A DNA stretch of 64,000 nucleotides. Origin: Clostridia bacterium. Lineage in GTDB: Bacteria; Bacillota; Clostridia; TANB77; CAG-508. The DNA lies in assembly GCA_017456555.1 (NCBI GenBank), contig JAFTJF010000008.1:62001-126000 (forward strand), written 5' to 3'. The position numbers were made by a program, and so were the translations under genes. How positions within the stretch are numbered: position 1 is the first letter of the stretch; each line of letters begins with the position of its first letter. Below are positions 7,007 through 15,806 of this stretch, piece after piece. The notes beneath the pieces were generated by a model. The model had not been told where the DNA came from. It saw only the letters and a list, made by a program, of their open reading frames with translations, and searched no databases.

Positions 7007-8431
7007 ATGGAATTCGAAAGTATAAAACAAAATTTAGTTGGAAAAAAATATGAAAAATTTGCAAAAAAGAATTTCTCTTTTCTAGCTTTTCTATTTGGTG
7101 GACTATATTATGTACATAGAAAAATGTATCTAGAAGGAATAATCTTTTACTTAATAAATATTCAACTTTCAAATTTAACTTTTTATTCTGGTGATAGCAA
7201 ATTCATGCTTGCTAGCCTACTATTCTCATTAGTATATGGGCTATTGTTTGGTGGATTATATAGAAATCACATTAACAAAAAAGCCAATTACCTAGTAGCA
7301 AAGCAAACAACATCAGATAAAGATTGTAAAAAACATGGAAGAACAAACTTCTTAGCAGTAATCCTAGTTATGATTATTGTATCTGTATTTCAATCAAGTG
7401 TTATCAATAAATTTTTATATGAACCACTATTTGGAAATCCAGTTCTTAACATGATAAAACAAGTTGTAAACTCTGTTGATGGAGTTGATCCAAATGTAGT
7501 AAAATTATTAAATCAAATAAATACAGTTGATGATTTAAAAAATATAGAAAATCTTATTGAACAGTTTGGTTTAGATGCATCAGCATCTATTGAATCAGAC
7601 TTACAAGACTTTACTGACGACGAAATCGGTAACGAAATTACAGATAACACTATAGACGAAGATACAAATACAGTTGACGAAGATTTAGAAAATACTACAA
7701 ACACTATTGATGAGGACTCAAATACAACTTCAGCTGAAGAAAATGATGAAACAAATATACTTTCAGAAGATGCCCTATCTTCTACTTCTTCTGACAATAA
7801 TGTTTCTTCTGAAAAAACTTGGAATGGAATCTTTAAATTAGATGAACTTGCCGATTTAAAAATTTATCGTACCTCTGAAAAAGAATTTAATGTAACATTA
7901 AAAGTTTATAATAGTGACAATCAAAATGATTTTGAATCTAGTAAATTAACAATGAATTATGTAGATGAAGAAACAATTCAATTAAGAGAAACCCAAGATT
8001 CAAAAAATAATATCATTACTTTAAAACTAACAGATAGCGGGTTAAAAATAGAAAAAGTATCTGCCCCATCTTATACTCTTTGGGAACAACTTTTAGATAA
8101 AGAATTCACAAGGAATGCATTTGAAAAAACTGGTTGGGACGGAGTTTATAAAACAGATAATTATATAATTGCATTATCAGAAATTGAAGAAAATTATTTA
8201 ATTCTTGCCTTAACAGATGGTTTTTCAGATTATGAAAGAATATTTACTGAATATGCTTCAGATGAAATTAATTTCAAAGATGAAAGAGAAATATCAGACG
8301 TTGTAGAAGTAGAAAAAATAAAAATAACAAAAACAGAAAAAGGATTCTTGATGCAATCGTCTTGCTCAAATAATCCATCAAATGCATTTAATGATATAAG
8401 TGATAAAGAATTCATAAAAATTACTAACTAA
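7007..8431 (+). CDS. Membrane-anchored protein with acidic linker and repeated WxG domain
   Basis: I do not recognise a named family. Residues 1-100 hold two or three hydrophobic segments resembling DUF2628-type proteins (FSFLAFLFGGLYYVHRKMYLEG), with another segment at about 113-130. Then comes a long acidic linker rich in Asp, Glu, Asn and Thr (about 195-265). The C-terminal part contains two similar beta-rich units beginning WNGIFKLDE and WDGVYKTDN. The likely layout is cytoplasmic N-terminus, membrane hairpin and an exported sensor or binding domain. The ATG has an AGAGGT box. It is monocistronic, flanked by minus-strand genes. Confidence 0.7.
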   Translation: MEFESIKQNLVGKKYEKFAKKNFSFLAFLFGGLYYVHRKMYLEGIIFYLINIQLSNLTFYSGDSKFMLASLLFSLVYGLLFGGLYRNHINKKANYLVAKQTTSDKDCKKHGRTNFLAVILVMIIVSVFQSSVINKFLYEPLFGNPVLNMIKQVVNSVDGVDPNVVKLLNQINTVDDLKNIENLIEQFGLDASASIESDLQDFTDDEIGNEITDNTIDEDTNTVDEDLENTTNTIDEDSNTTSAEENDETNILSEDALSSTSSDNNVSSEKTWNGIFKLDELADLKIYRTSEKEFNVTLKVYNSDNQNDFESSKLTMNYVDEETIQLRETQDSKNNIITLKLTDSGLKIEKVSAPSYTLWEQLLDKEFTRNAFEKTGWDGVYKTDNYIIALSEIEENYLILALTDGFSDYERIFTEYASDEINFKDEREISDVVEVEKIKITKTEKGFLMQSSCSNNPSNAFNDISDKEFIKITN

Positions 8432-8448
8432 TTTATTATAAACATAAA

Positions 8449-8476
8449 AATACTCTCAAAAAATATTGAGAGTATT
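8449..8476. terminator. Bidirectional terminator
   Basis: AATACTCTCA pairs with TGAGAGTATT, with A-runs before and T-runs after. It serves the converging genes at 7007-8431 and 8509-9513. Confidence 0.85.
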
Positions 8477-8508
8477 TTTTTATTATTTATATTTTTAGTT
8501 TACAGTGT

Positions 8509-9513
8509 CTATTCTTCTATTTTTATAATTCCATCACTTGTAAATCTCACTGTTTGATCCCCTTCATAAGCTACATAGTTTTGAGTTATATCTTTCATCC
8601 ATTCATTTCTAACAATTAAAGTTTTCCAAGGTCCAGAGTTCTCTCCTCCACCATTATCATTATTCCAAAGCCATTTTGGACAATTATAAAAACATACTTC
8701 AGGATCTATTGCATCATAAACTTCTTTAGTTACACCATTTTGACCATGATGTGCCATTTGAACAGCGTCTGCTTTTATTTCATCTTTATGATTTTTTAAC
8801 AATTCATCACTTACTCTTAAAAATGCATCACCTAAAAATATCATACTTTTATTTACATCTTCAGCAGTAATTTTAAAAATCATGCTAGTTTCATTTCCAT
8901 TATCTGAATTCGTAATTTCAGGATTTGCAATTCTAATAATATCACATCTTACATTATCAATTTGAATTGCTTGTCCTTCTTGACAGTCAATTACATTTTT
9001 TATTTTGCTACTTGAAAGATTTTCTAACATAGCATGTTCAGCTTCATATCCTCTTTTATCATACTCTTTATACCATTCATCAGAAAGTAATGAGCAATAA
9101 ATGTTTTCTATTTCTAAATTATTTTCTTGAACTAATAAATTACAAAGAGCACCAACATGATCACTATGAGCATGAGTTATAAACCAATGGTCAACTTTTC
9201 CATTACCATATTTATTGATATAGAACATTACTAAATCACTATCAATATCTCTACCACCATCAACAAATATTAACTCATTATTTCTAGTTCTTATAAAATA
9301 TCCCATAGAATTTATATTACCTTTGTCTTCCATGTTGCTACCACCAAGAATAGTAACTTTCATTCCCTCTATAGATTTTTCATAAGCTAACAATTCTTCA
9401 TTAACACATACCATATGATTATTTCCAGCTTTTTCTATAAAATATTTTCTGGCACAAAACCCAATTGCCACTAATGCAACACATATTACAATTATTAAAA
9501 TTACTTTTTTCAT
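8509..9513 (-). CDS. Membrane-anchored metallo-beta-lactamase-fold hydrolase (ComEC/Rec2 C-domain type)
   Basis: The protein starts with a hydrophobic anchor or uncleaved signal (residues 4-20), so the enzyme domain should lie outside the membrane. The metal-binding motif HAHSDH is at 114-119, with further ligands in FLGDA and MAHHG later, and VDGG before it. This subgroup resembles the detached beta-lactamase domain of ComEC and is common as stand-alone secreted hydrolases, possibly nucleases or phosphodiesterases. The substrate is not readable. GGGGA precedes ATG 9513. It may be cotranscribed after mntP, 42 bases upstream. Confidence 0.8.
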   Translation of the reverse strand: MKKVILIIVICVALVAIGFCARKYFIEKAGNNHMVCVNEELLAYEKSIEGMKVTILGGSNMEDKGNINSMGYFIRTRNNELIFVDGGRDIDSDLVMFYINKYGNGKVDHWFITHAHSDHVGALCNLLVQENNLEIENIYCSLLSDEWYKEYDKRGYEAEHAMLENLSSSKIKNVIDCQEGQAIQIDNVRCDIIRIANPEITNSDNGNETSMIFKITAEDVNKSMIFLGDAFLRVSDELLKNHKDEIKADAVQMAHHGQNGVTKEVYDAIDPEVCFYNCPKWLWNNDNGGGENSGPWKTLIVRNEWMKDITQNYVAYEGDQTVRFTSDGIIKIEE

Positions 9514-9555
9514 AATTAATTCCCCAATAAAAAATTCATTTTTATAATACTACAA

Positions 9556-10125
9556 TTATAAAACTAAAATTCCTAAATGTTCTAAAAGAATTTTTAAACC
9601 AATTAAAATTAAAACAATTCCACCAGCAAGTTCAGCTTTTTTCTCATATTTATCTCCAAATACATTTCCAAGTTTTACACCAATACAAGAAATAATAAAA
9701 GTTAAAATTCCTATTAAGCTAACAGCTAAAACAATATTTACATTTAAAAATGCAAAAGTTACACCAACAGCTAAAGCATCTATACTTGTAGCTATTGCTA
9801 AAACAACCATTGTTTTAAAATCAACTTTATCATCAACTTCGTCTTCTTCGTTTTTTGATAAAGCTTCTTTTATCATATTTCCACCAATAAAAGCTAATAA
9901 ACCAAAAGCAATCCAGTGGTCAATGAATTTAATACTTTCTTCAAATCCAACACCTAAAAGATAACCAATCACAGGCATTCCAGCTTGAAAAATACCAAAA
10001 TATAAACCTATTATTATAGCTTTTTTCCAATCCATTTTTTTCATAGATAAACCTTTACAGATTGATACTGCAAAAGCATCCATTGCTAAACTTACAGCAA
10101 TTAAAATAATTTCAACTAGTCCCAT
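9556..10125 (-). CDS. mntP: Manganese efflux pump MntP
   Basis: MntP exports Mn(II) and protects against manganese excess. The 189-residue product has the family's six hydrophobic segments and both conserved repeats, each with a membrane Asp: [19 protein letters not shown] at residues 7-25 and [15 protein letters not shown] in the second half. The short charged loop ([12 protein letters not shown]) between the repeats is typical. The ATG has an AAGGAG box. No manganese riboswitch is visible in the 83 bases upstream. Confidence 0.93.
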   Translation of the reverse strand: MGLVEIILIAVSLAMDAFAVSICKGLSMKKMDWKKAIIIGLYFGIFQAGMPVIGYLLGVGFEESIKFIDHWIAFGLLAFIGGNMIKEALSKNEEDEVDDKVDFKTMVVLAIATSIDALAVGVTFAFLNVNIVLAVSLIGILTFIISCIGVKLGNVFGDKYEKKAELAGGIVLILIGLKILLEHLGILVL

Positions 10126-10208
10126 TTCTTACTCCTTAAATAATTATATTCATATTGATTTGTATTATATATCTTTTTTATATTTTATAAAAGCACTTCC
10201 AAAAACAT

Positions 10209-11090
10209 TTAGATAGATTTTTCAAATTTGCCTCTGAATCCACACCTTTTGCATAGATTGTGGATGATTCTGTTCTCCTCAAAGGCTTTCACTAGTTTCT
10301 TAGAATATTCTGAATTAATTATACTTTCAAAACTATCTTCAAAAATATTTCCAAGCTTAATTTCACCATCTCCATCTAAGCAACATGGCACAACATCACC
10401 ATTTGCAAGAATTGCAACTTGATTTCTTAAGCCCCAGCAAGTTCCTTCATCAGAAATAACTTCATTTTCCATACTTGGCCAAACAAACTCTAAATCCTGG
10501 TTTAGAAAAGCATTTTTAGCAAGTTTTACAAATTTTTCTTTTTTAGCAATTTCTTTCAAGTTTTCCACAGAAAATGCACTTTCTAGAGCATTTAAAATAT
10601 GATAATTCTCACTATTTTCAGAGATATTTTCTAAATTCCAAAGCCTATAAGAAATAATTATATTTGTTTTTTCTAAAATTTCTTTTGAAGCATTTAATAC
10701 ACTATTAATGTATGCTTCAAAATTATATGTATCTGTGTTTTCATTTTTAGTTATACTATGAAGCGATAAATTTAATTGCCTAACAGCTTTGCTGTTAATT
10801 AATATTTCTAAATTTTTCTCTAGTAAAGTCGCATTAGTAGTAATGTTTACAAGCATATTGTTTTTTTCACAAACTTCTAGTATTTCCTTTAATTTTGGAT
10901 GTAAAAGAGGCTCACCTTTTACATGAAGAGCAATTAAATTTGTATATTCTTTTATTTGATTAATTATATTTTCAAATTTATCTACTGAAATAAATTCTTT
11001 TGCTCTTTTCCCTTCTGGACAAAAAGAACATTTTAAATTACAAGAATTTGTTATTTCAACATAAATTTTTTTGAATCTTTTTTTCTCCAT
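10209..11090 (-). CDS. Radical SAM/SPASM domain protein
   Basis: The CNLKCSFC motif (Cys 17, 21, 24) binds the 4Fe-4S cluster that cleaves S-adenosylmethionine. GEPLLHP is the SAM-contacting GGEP-like motif. The C-terminal part has SPASM-type cysteines (CWGLRNQVAILANGDVVPCC and later CKRCG), which bind a further cluster. Such enzymes modify peptides or other substrates; no precursor peptide gene is visible next to it. The 293-residue length fits a compact member. It lies between tyrA and mntP on the same strand, without overlap. Confidence 0.85.
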   Translation of the reverse strand: MEKKRFKKIYVEITNSCNLKCSFCPEGKRAKEFISVDKFENIINQIKEYTNLIALHVKGEPLLHPKLKEILEVCEKNNMLVNITTNATLLEKNLEILINSKAVRQLNLSLHSITKNENTDTYNFEAYINSVLNASKEILEKTNIIISYRLWNLENISENSENYHILNALESAFSVENLKEIAKKEKFVKLAKNAFLNQDLEFVWPSMENEVISDEGTCWGLRNQVAILANGDVVPCCLDGDGEIKLGNIFEDSFESIINSEYSKKLVKAFEENRIIHNLCKRCGFRGKFEKSI

Positions 11091-11169
11091 TTTATAAATC
11101 TTTCTATTTATATTTTAATTTCAATTTACCATTTAATTTTTTATTTAAATTTGTCCTTAGATTCTATTA

Positions 11170-12249
11170 TTAGTTTATTTTTTTAACATCAAAGCCTTCT
11201 TTTTCTAATACTTCAAAGCCTTTATCTCTTTCTTCATAAGTTCTTACAATAACACGTAAAGCACCAAAATTGTTTTCTCTGTTATTTAGAACTTCAATGT
11301 TTTTAATACCAATATCGTTATCACTTAAAATTGTTGTAATTCTAGCAATAGCACCATTTTCTTCTTTTACTGAAATATTTAATTCTGGCATTGTATTACC
11401 ATTAATTTTTCTATTAATAAAGCTATCTCTATATTTTTTTGAAGAGTCAAAAAACTTATAAATCTCATCTTTTTTGCCAATATCATTTTCAAAATCTTCT
11501 AATATATTTATTAATTTTCTTAAGACTTTTAAAACTTCATCTTTATTTTCTCTGCAAATATTTTCCCACATTGTAGGATCTGAAGATGCAATTCTAGTTA
11601 TATCTTTAAATCCACCAGCAGCAAGAGTTTTCATAGTTTCGTTTTCATCATCTAACTCTTTAACCATGTTTACTAAAGCTGCAGCTACAACATGTGGAAC
11701 ATGACTTATACTAGCAGTTACATAATCATGCTTGTCTGCATCTATTATAATTGGAATAGCTTTTATTTCTAAAACCAATTCTTTCAATAACTCAACACTT
11801 TCTGGTTTGTTACTTTCTGTTTTTGTAATTATGTAATAAGAATTTTCAAACAACAAATCTTTTGAAGTTTCATAACCAGAACGTTCAGAACCAATCATTG
11901 GATGTCCACCAATAAATTCTCTTTTTAATTTTTTAGAACTTTCTAAAATTGTTTTCTTTGTACTTCCAGTATCTGTAATTATGCAACCAGGCTTTACAAC
12001 TTTTTCTAAAGATTTTGCATAATCTGAAATATAACTTACAGGAGTACTTATAAAAACAATATCACAATCTTTAAATTTTTCATTAACGTCTAAAGTATAA
12101 TCCGTTATAACACCATCTGAAAATGCTTTTTTTAAGCTATTTAAATTCTTATCACACGCTACTATTGATTTTACTTTTTTAGATTTAACTAAAGCTTTAA
12201 CTAAAGATCCACCTAAAAATCCAATTCCAATAATTCCTATATTGTACAT
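11170..12249 (-). CDS. tyrA: Prephenate dehydrogenase with C-terminal ACT domain
   Basis: TyrA converts prephenate to 4-hydroxyphenylpyruvate with NAD in tyrosine synthesis. The N-terminal Rossmann motif is IIGIGFLGGSL (residues 5-15). The substrate-binding core contains GGHPMIGSERSGYE and the HDYVTASISHVPHVVA helix. Residues from about 285 form an ACT domain (LNISVKEENGAIARI, then GIKNIEVLNNRE), the likely site of feedback control by tyrosine. The 359-residue length suits the Gram-positive form. ATG 12249 follows GAGG. No other aromatic pathway genes are adjacent, which is unusual. Confidence 0.93.
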   Translation of the reverse strand: MYNIGIIGIGFLGGSLVKALVKSKKVKSIVACDKNLNSLKKAFSDGVITDYTLDVNEKFKDCDIVFISTPVSYISDYAKSLEKVVKPGCIITDTGSTKKTILESSKKLKREFIGGHPMIGSERSGYETSKDLLFENSYYIITKTESNKPESVELLKELVLEIKAIPIIIDADKHDYVTASISHVPHVVAAALVNMVKELDDENETMKTLAAGGFKDITRIASSDPTMWENICRENKDEVLKVLRKLINILEDFENDIGKKDEIYKFFDSSKKYRDSFINRKINGNTMPELNISVKEENGAIARITTILSDNDIGIKNIEVLNNRENNFGALRVIVRTYEERDKGFEVLEKEGFDVKKIN

Positions 12250-12456
12250 CTATTCTACCTCGCTAATTTTCAATACATTTATAATAATGATTTTATCCAT
12301 TCTAATATTCATATATTCTTTTATAAATTTTCAATGATATTTTAAATTCCCAAAAATTATATCATTTTATATATACAATTTAAAGTTTTTTATTGAAAAA
12401 ACTAAAGATTTTGTATGTTATTTTCTAGTTCTCATACTTATAAATTATAGCAAAAT
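12250..12456. other. Non-coding stretch upstream of tyrA
   Basis: This is about 200 bases of very A+T-rich sequence between tyrA and the promoter at 12457. I see no gene or clear hairpin. It should hold the tyrA promoter, but no single candidate stands out. Confidence 0.5.
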
Positions 12457-12485
12457 TTGACCCAATTTATGTAAAGTGGTATAAT
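12457..12485 (+). promoter_or_regulatory. Near-consensus sigma-A promoter for the 146-aa gene
   Basis: TTGACC, a 17-base spacer, TATAAT. The predicted leader is about 140 bases and includes a small CTCCA/TGGAG hairpin near 12550. Confidence 0.8.
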
Positions 12486-12631
12486 TAAAGTACATAGGTA
12501 TATTCCTATTTTATATATAATTTACATATATTTCCCCTTTTTAATCGCTCCAACTGGAGTGTTCATCATAGATAGCGTATCCAATATTTTAAAAACATCA
12601 AAACATTATAATCATTAAGGAGAATATTCAC

Positions 12632-13072
12632 ATGGAAAAAGCAATTGGTAAGAACATGAACGCAACTCACGCAACCGCACTCAAGGCTAACAAGACGAAA
12701 ATGGCATCCTGGTGGACCACCAACAAACCTGCCATTTCTGCAAAGGCAACCAAGGTCATCAACATCCTCGACAAGTTCTTTGACAACGTTCCCAAGTTTC
12801 TTGGCAGATTAATCGCCAGCGGTGTTATCTGGGCAATTGTCCTAAACGTCGTTTCCGCGTATTTCTGGCCGGAGCTGCCTGACAAAATTCCCGTATTCTA
12901 TGAATTCTGTAATGGATTCCTCGTTCTCGTGGAATATCTCATCAAGGTAGCGTTTGGCGGCATCGCTTCCATCTTTAACGGAAGTTTCTTCGAGGTAGCT
13001 AAGTCTAACCTTCAAGAGTTTGCCAATCTTTGGAACACCTTCTGGAGCTGGGCTGGCAGTTTGACGTTCTAA
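12632..13072 (+). CDS. Unrecognised G+C-rich membrane protein (146 aa)
   Basis: No family is recognised. The first 50 residues are rich in Lys, Ala and Thr and have no acidic residues until the Asp at about 47. Two hydrophobic segments follow (about 57-78 and 94-113), the first ending in SAYFWPELPDK. The end is aromatic (LWNTFWSWAGSLTF). One 60-base line counts 45% G+C, and codons such as CTC, GTC and ATC are frequent, unlike tyrA and the SOD gene at its sides. It has a near-consensus promoter, an AAGGAG box and its own terminator. This looks like a transferred stand-alone gene. Confidence 0.7.
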   Translation: MEKAIGKNMNATHATALKANKTKMASWWTTNKPAISAKATKVINILDKFFDNVPKFLGRLIASGVIWAIVLNVVSAYFWPELPDKIPVFYEFCNGFLVLVEYLIKVAFGGIASIFNGSFFEVAKSNLQEFANLWNTFWSWAGSLTF

Positions 13073-13090
13073 TTTAAGTTTTATCCATTG

Positions 13091-13117
13091 CACCCGCTGA
13101 CACTAAGTCGGCGGGTG
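13091..13117 (+). terminator. Terminator of the 146-aa gene
   Basis: A perfect 11-bp G+C-rich stem (CACCCGCTGAC / GTCGGCGGGTG, one T-G pair) with an ACTAA loop is followed by TTTTCATTTTT. Confidence 0.9.
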
Positions 13118-13159
13118 TTTTCATTTTTATATAAAATAAAAATATATTCTATTTGCACT

Positions 13160-13756
13160 TTAATTGCAAATTTCTAAAAATCTTCTATTTACTTCTTTCC
13201 AATTAATTATATTCCAAAAAGCAGAAATATATTCTGGTCTTCTTGTTTGATATTGCAAATAATAAGAATGTTCCCACATATCAAAAACTAAAAGAGGAAC
13301 ACATCCCCATAAAGTTAAATCTTGATGCTTTTCACATTGAAGAATTACTAATTGTTCAAACTCTGGAACCCAAGCAAGAATACACCATCCAGAAGCTTCA
13401 ACAACTGCCGCTGCTTCTGAAAATTGCCTTTTAAAATTATTAATACTTCCAAAATCTTCTGATATTTTTTGCATTATTTTAAACTGTAATGAATTTTGAT
13501 TATTTGGCGGACTCATATTTTCAAAAAATAATTTGTGAAGAATGGCTCCAGAACCTTGAAAGGCAAGTTCTTTTTCTAAACATTTTATATTGCTATAATC
13601 ATTTGCTCTTCTCGCCTCTTCTAATTTTCTCAAAACATTATTAGTTTTCTCAACATATCCTTTATATAAAATATTGTAATGTAAATCTAAAGTTTCCTTT
13701 GAATAATAAGGTTCCAACGCTTTTAGCGTATATGGAAGCGGTATCATTTTAATCAT
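13160..13756 (-). CDS. Iron/manganese superoxide dismutase family protein
   Basis: The enzyme converts superoxide to peroxide and oxygen. All four metal ligands of the Fe/Mn family are present: H26 (DLHYNILYKGYV), H74 (AILHKLFFENM), D159 and H163 (VFDMWEHSYY). The first His motif is intact, whereas the usual second motif SGHYNH is replaced by GSGAILHK, as in a divergent clostridial subgroup. The 198-residue length is normal. A strong AGGAGG precedes ATG 13756. It appears monocistronic. Metal choice cannot be read safely. Confidence 0.88.
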   Translation of the reverse strand: MIKMIPLPYTLKALEPYYSKETLDLHYNILYKGYVEKTNNVLRKLEEARRANDYSNIKCLEKELAFQGSGAILHKLFFENMSPPNNQNSLQFKIMQKISEDFGSINNFKRQFSEAAAVVEASGWCILAWVPEFEQLVILQCEKHQDLTLWGCVPLLVFDMWEHSYYLQYQTRRPEYISAFWNIINWKEVNRRFLEICN

Positions 13757-13838
13757 ATTTTTCCTCCTATAGTGTTTTTAGTTTAGTTAATTTTATTAGT
13801 ACTAGATTGGAAATATGAAAAAAATATAAACAAAAAAA

Positions 13839-13860
13839 GAAGTTGATATTACTCAACTTC
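13839..13860 (-). terminator. Terminator of the coiled-coil protein gene
   Basis: GAAGTTGA and TCAACTTC form a stem with a six-base loop. The minus strand continues with a run of seven T. Confidence 0.8.
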
Positions 13861-13869
13861 CGTTTATAA

Positions 13870-14583
13870 TTATGGATTACATCTACTACAAGCAGTGTAA
13901 CCTTGAGCAATTGCAGAAGCTTTGTCTTTTGCAATTTTACTTTTTCTTAAATAACTACATCCACCACTATGATATTTGTCTCCAGTTTTAGTTACATATA
14001 CAGTATATGATGTTGTAGTAGCTGGAGCTGAAGATGCAGTTTGAGTTGAAGAACTTGTTGTAGAAGTCCTTGCCTTTGCAGTTGACTTTGTTGCTGATGT
14101 TAATTGTTCTTGTAAATCCTCTTTTTCAGAATTCAATGTTGTTATTTTGTTTTCTAAATCTGATTTTTCTGTTGTTAAAGAATTCACCTTATTTTCTAAG
14201 TCACCTTTCTCAGTTGTTAAAGTTGTAACTTGGTTTTGCAAATCATTTTTCTCTGTTGTTAGAGTATTTACTTGATTTTCTAAATCACCTTTTTCTGTAG
14301 TTAAACTTTTGACTTGATTTTGTAATTCTGATTTTTCATTATTTAATTTTTGCACATCTTCACTTGATTCTACAATAGAATTACTTGAAGTTGAAACTGT
14401 TGTATTAGAAGCAGTTGTGTTCTCTGTATTTGCAGAAGCTGTACATAATAATAAAAAAGATAAAATTACTATTGCAACATTCTTTTTGTCTTTCCAAAAT
14501 GATTTCTTTTCTTCTACTTCATTTTCTTCTTTATTCTCGTTTTTGCTTTTCCAAAAAAACTTCTTTTTCTCTTCTTTCTTCAT
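13870..14583 (-). CDS. Membrane-anchored coiled-coil protein with C-terminal Cys/His motif
   Basis: The product has about 237 residues: a highly charged Lys/Glu N-terminus (1-40), one membrane segment (VAIVILSFLLLCTA), then five or so 14-residue heptad units of the form LTTEKxDLxNxVxx (about 80-150), a Ser/Thr-rich linker, and a C-terminal motif with HSGGCSYL and ACSRCNP. That last motif resembles the small metal-binding ending found on many Firmicute surface and competence-type proteins. I prefer ATG 14583, four bases after GGGGGT, to TTG 14595. The orientation is probably N-in with the coil outside. The function is unknown. Confidence 0.75.
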   Translation of the reverse strand: MKKEEKKKFFWKSKNENKEENEVEEKKSFWKDKKNVAIVILSFLLLCTASANTENTTASNTTVSTSSNSIVESSEDVQKLNNEKSELQNQVKSLTTEKGDLENQVNTLTTEKNDLQNQVTTLTTEKGDLENKVNSLTTEKSDLENKITTLNSEKEDLQEQLTSATKSTAKARTSTTSSSTQTASSAPATTTSYTVYVTKTGDKYHSGGCSYLRKSKIAKDKASAIAQGYTACSRCNP

Positions 14584-14705
14584 TTTTACCCCCAAAATAT
14601 ATTTAATTTTCTATTCTTAAATTATATTTCGATTGTAAAAAATAGTCAAATTTCGCCACTTCTTCGCCACTTTTTTATGAACAAATAAATTTATCTCTAT
14701 ACAAA

Positions 14706-14759
14706 AAAAGAGCTTCGAAATTAAAGCAAACTTTCGCTCACTTTTATCTCAGCTCTTTT
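14706..14759 (-). terminator. Terminator of the 39-aa gene
   Basis: AAAAGAGCT and AGCTCTTTT pair across a partly structured loop. On the minus strand a seven-T run follows. Confidence 0.6.
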
Positions 14760-14791
14760 CTACGAACATCATCATTTATATTAAGCTATTT

Positions 14792-14911
14792 TTAGTTATC
14801 AAAATAAGAATCACTATGGTAAATTGCATTAGCATTATTTAAAATATTTGCTTCTGCATTTTGATAAATACTATTCATTATATTTTCATTCATTTTATTA
14901 TTTTCTTCCAT
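14792..14911 (-). CDS. Possible small protein (39 aa)
   Basis: A 39-codon frame starts at ATG 14911 directly after GGTGGTGGAG and ends in TAA. The peptide is rich in Asn and Glu (MEENNKMNENIMNSIYQNAE...) and has no membrane segment. An extended -10 (TGATATAAT) lies about 55 bases upstream and a hairpin terminator about 30 bases after the stop, so a short transcript is likely. Whether the peptide matters or the transcript acts as RNA cannot be decided here. Its promoter resembles that of the RNA candidate at 15110-15221. Confidence 0.4.
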   Translation of the reverse strand: MEENNKMNENIMNSIYQNAEANILNNANAIYHSDSYFDN

Positions 14912-14964
14912 CTCCACCACCCAGTTAAACCTTTCTTCAATTAATTTAATTTTAACTTGAAAGG

Positions 14965-14973
14965 ATTATATCA
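14965..14973 (-). promoter_or_regulatory. Extended -10 promoter, small unit 1
   Basis: The minus strand reads TGATATAAT with no good -35. The upstream sequence (AAAACACCAAA...CTTAG) matches that of the promoter at 15228-15236. Confidence 0.5.
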
Positions 14974-15109
14974 CTAAGAAAAAAATCTTTGGTGTTTTCT
15001 GTGTGAACATTATCTCAACTTTTTGTGCTCAATTAAAGCACAATTATGACTAAAAAGTGAATTTAAATTATGAGAACTATCCAATATAAATGCTAATTTA
15101 ATATGTAAA

Positions 15110-15221
15110 ATAAAGAAAAATAGACCCGTGCATCGCCCCCGAGTCTATTGTTTTTATATAATATGCGCTCTTATATATGTTCAAAATACAATCCAAAGAA
15201 TCAACCTTGTATTTTGAACTT
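15110..15221 (-). ncRNA. Candidate small RNA with two hairpins
   Basis: An extended -10 (TGTTATAAT) would start a transcript near 15221. It would contain a perfect 13-bp hairpin (arms 15179-15191 and 15207-15219) and end at the stem 15119-15149 (AATAGAC / GTCTATT with G+C-rich flanks) followed by TTTTTCTTT. No credible reading frame lies inside. The total length is about 110 bases. I match it to no known RNA family. Confidence 0.5.
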
Positions 15222-15227
15222 GAATTG

Positions 15228-15236
15228 ATTATAACA
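15228..15236 (-). promoter_or_regulatory. Extended -10 promoter, small unit 2
   Basis: The minus strand reads TGTTATAAT, preceded by AAAACACTCAAA...CTTAA, similar to the sequence upstream of the 39-residue gene. Confidence 0.5.
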
Positions 15237-15330
15237 TTAAGCTCAAATTTTTGAGTGTTTTTTATATGAAAGTTTGTAAAATTTCTTGTAACTAACCAAT
15301 GTTTGTTTTGTGAAAAATATGAACGTTTTG

Positions 15331-15693
15331 TTAATTTTGAATTAAATTTAAAAGCTCTGGATAGCTTCTAGTTACAAAATCTTGAGGGATTTCTTTTCCC
15401 TCTTCTTTCAAAACTTTATATACTGCAATTAAATATAATCTATCTCTTAAATTGATTAGAACTTGAAGTCCAGGATCATCATAATTCTTGTCAAAACCAA
15501 TTTTAAGAGAGTTTTCAAAGTTCAATAGAAAATTACTCTCTACAGAATATTTATCTTCAATTTCAATGATTTTATCTTTATTATAATCATTTTGCAATAT
15601 CATCTCTTTTATACAATTGGCATCTTCTAAAATTTCTTCCAAACCTTCATGATTCTCTAACTCTTTGTGTAATTCCTCTCTTCTGTTTTGCAT
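15331..15693 (-). CDS. Hypothetical soluble protein (120 aa)
   Basis: No family is recognised. I start it at ATG 15693, seven bases after CGGAGG, rather than at 15732. The product is acidic and helical (REELHKELENHEGLEEILEDANCIKEMI), with no membrane segment or metal motif. It ends RSYPELLNLIQN. It precedes no obvious operon partner; the Rpn-type nuclease gene ends 113 bases upstream on the same strand, so they could share a transcript. Composition matches the host. Confidence 0.6.
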   Translation of the reverse strand: MQNRREELHKELENHEGLEEILEDANCIKEMILQNDYNKDKIIEIEDKYSVESNFLLNFENSLKIGFDKNYDDPGLQVLINLRDRLYLIAVYKVLKEEGKEIPQDFVTRSYPELLNLIQN

Positions 15694-15806
15694 AAATACC
15701 TCCGAAAATTTTCTTTTCGTTAGTATGCGCATATTAATATATTTTATGCAAAAAAGAAGGCGATGTGCCTTCTTTTAGGAAATTTAATATTCTAATTTTT
15801 TCAAAT

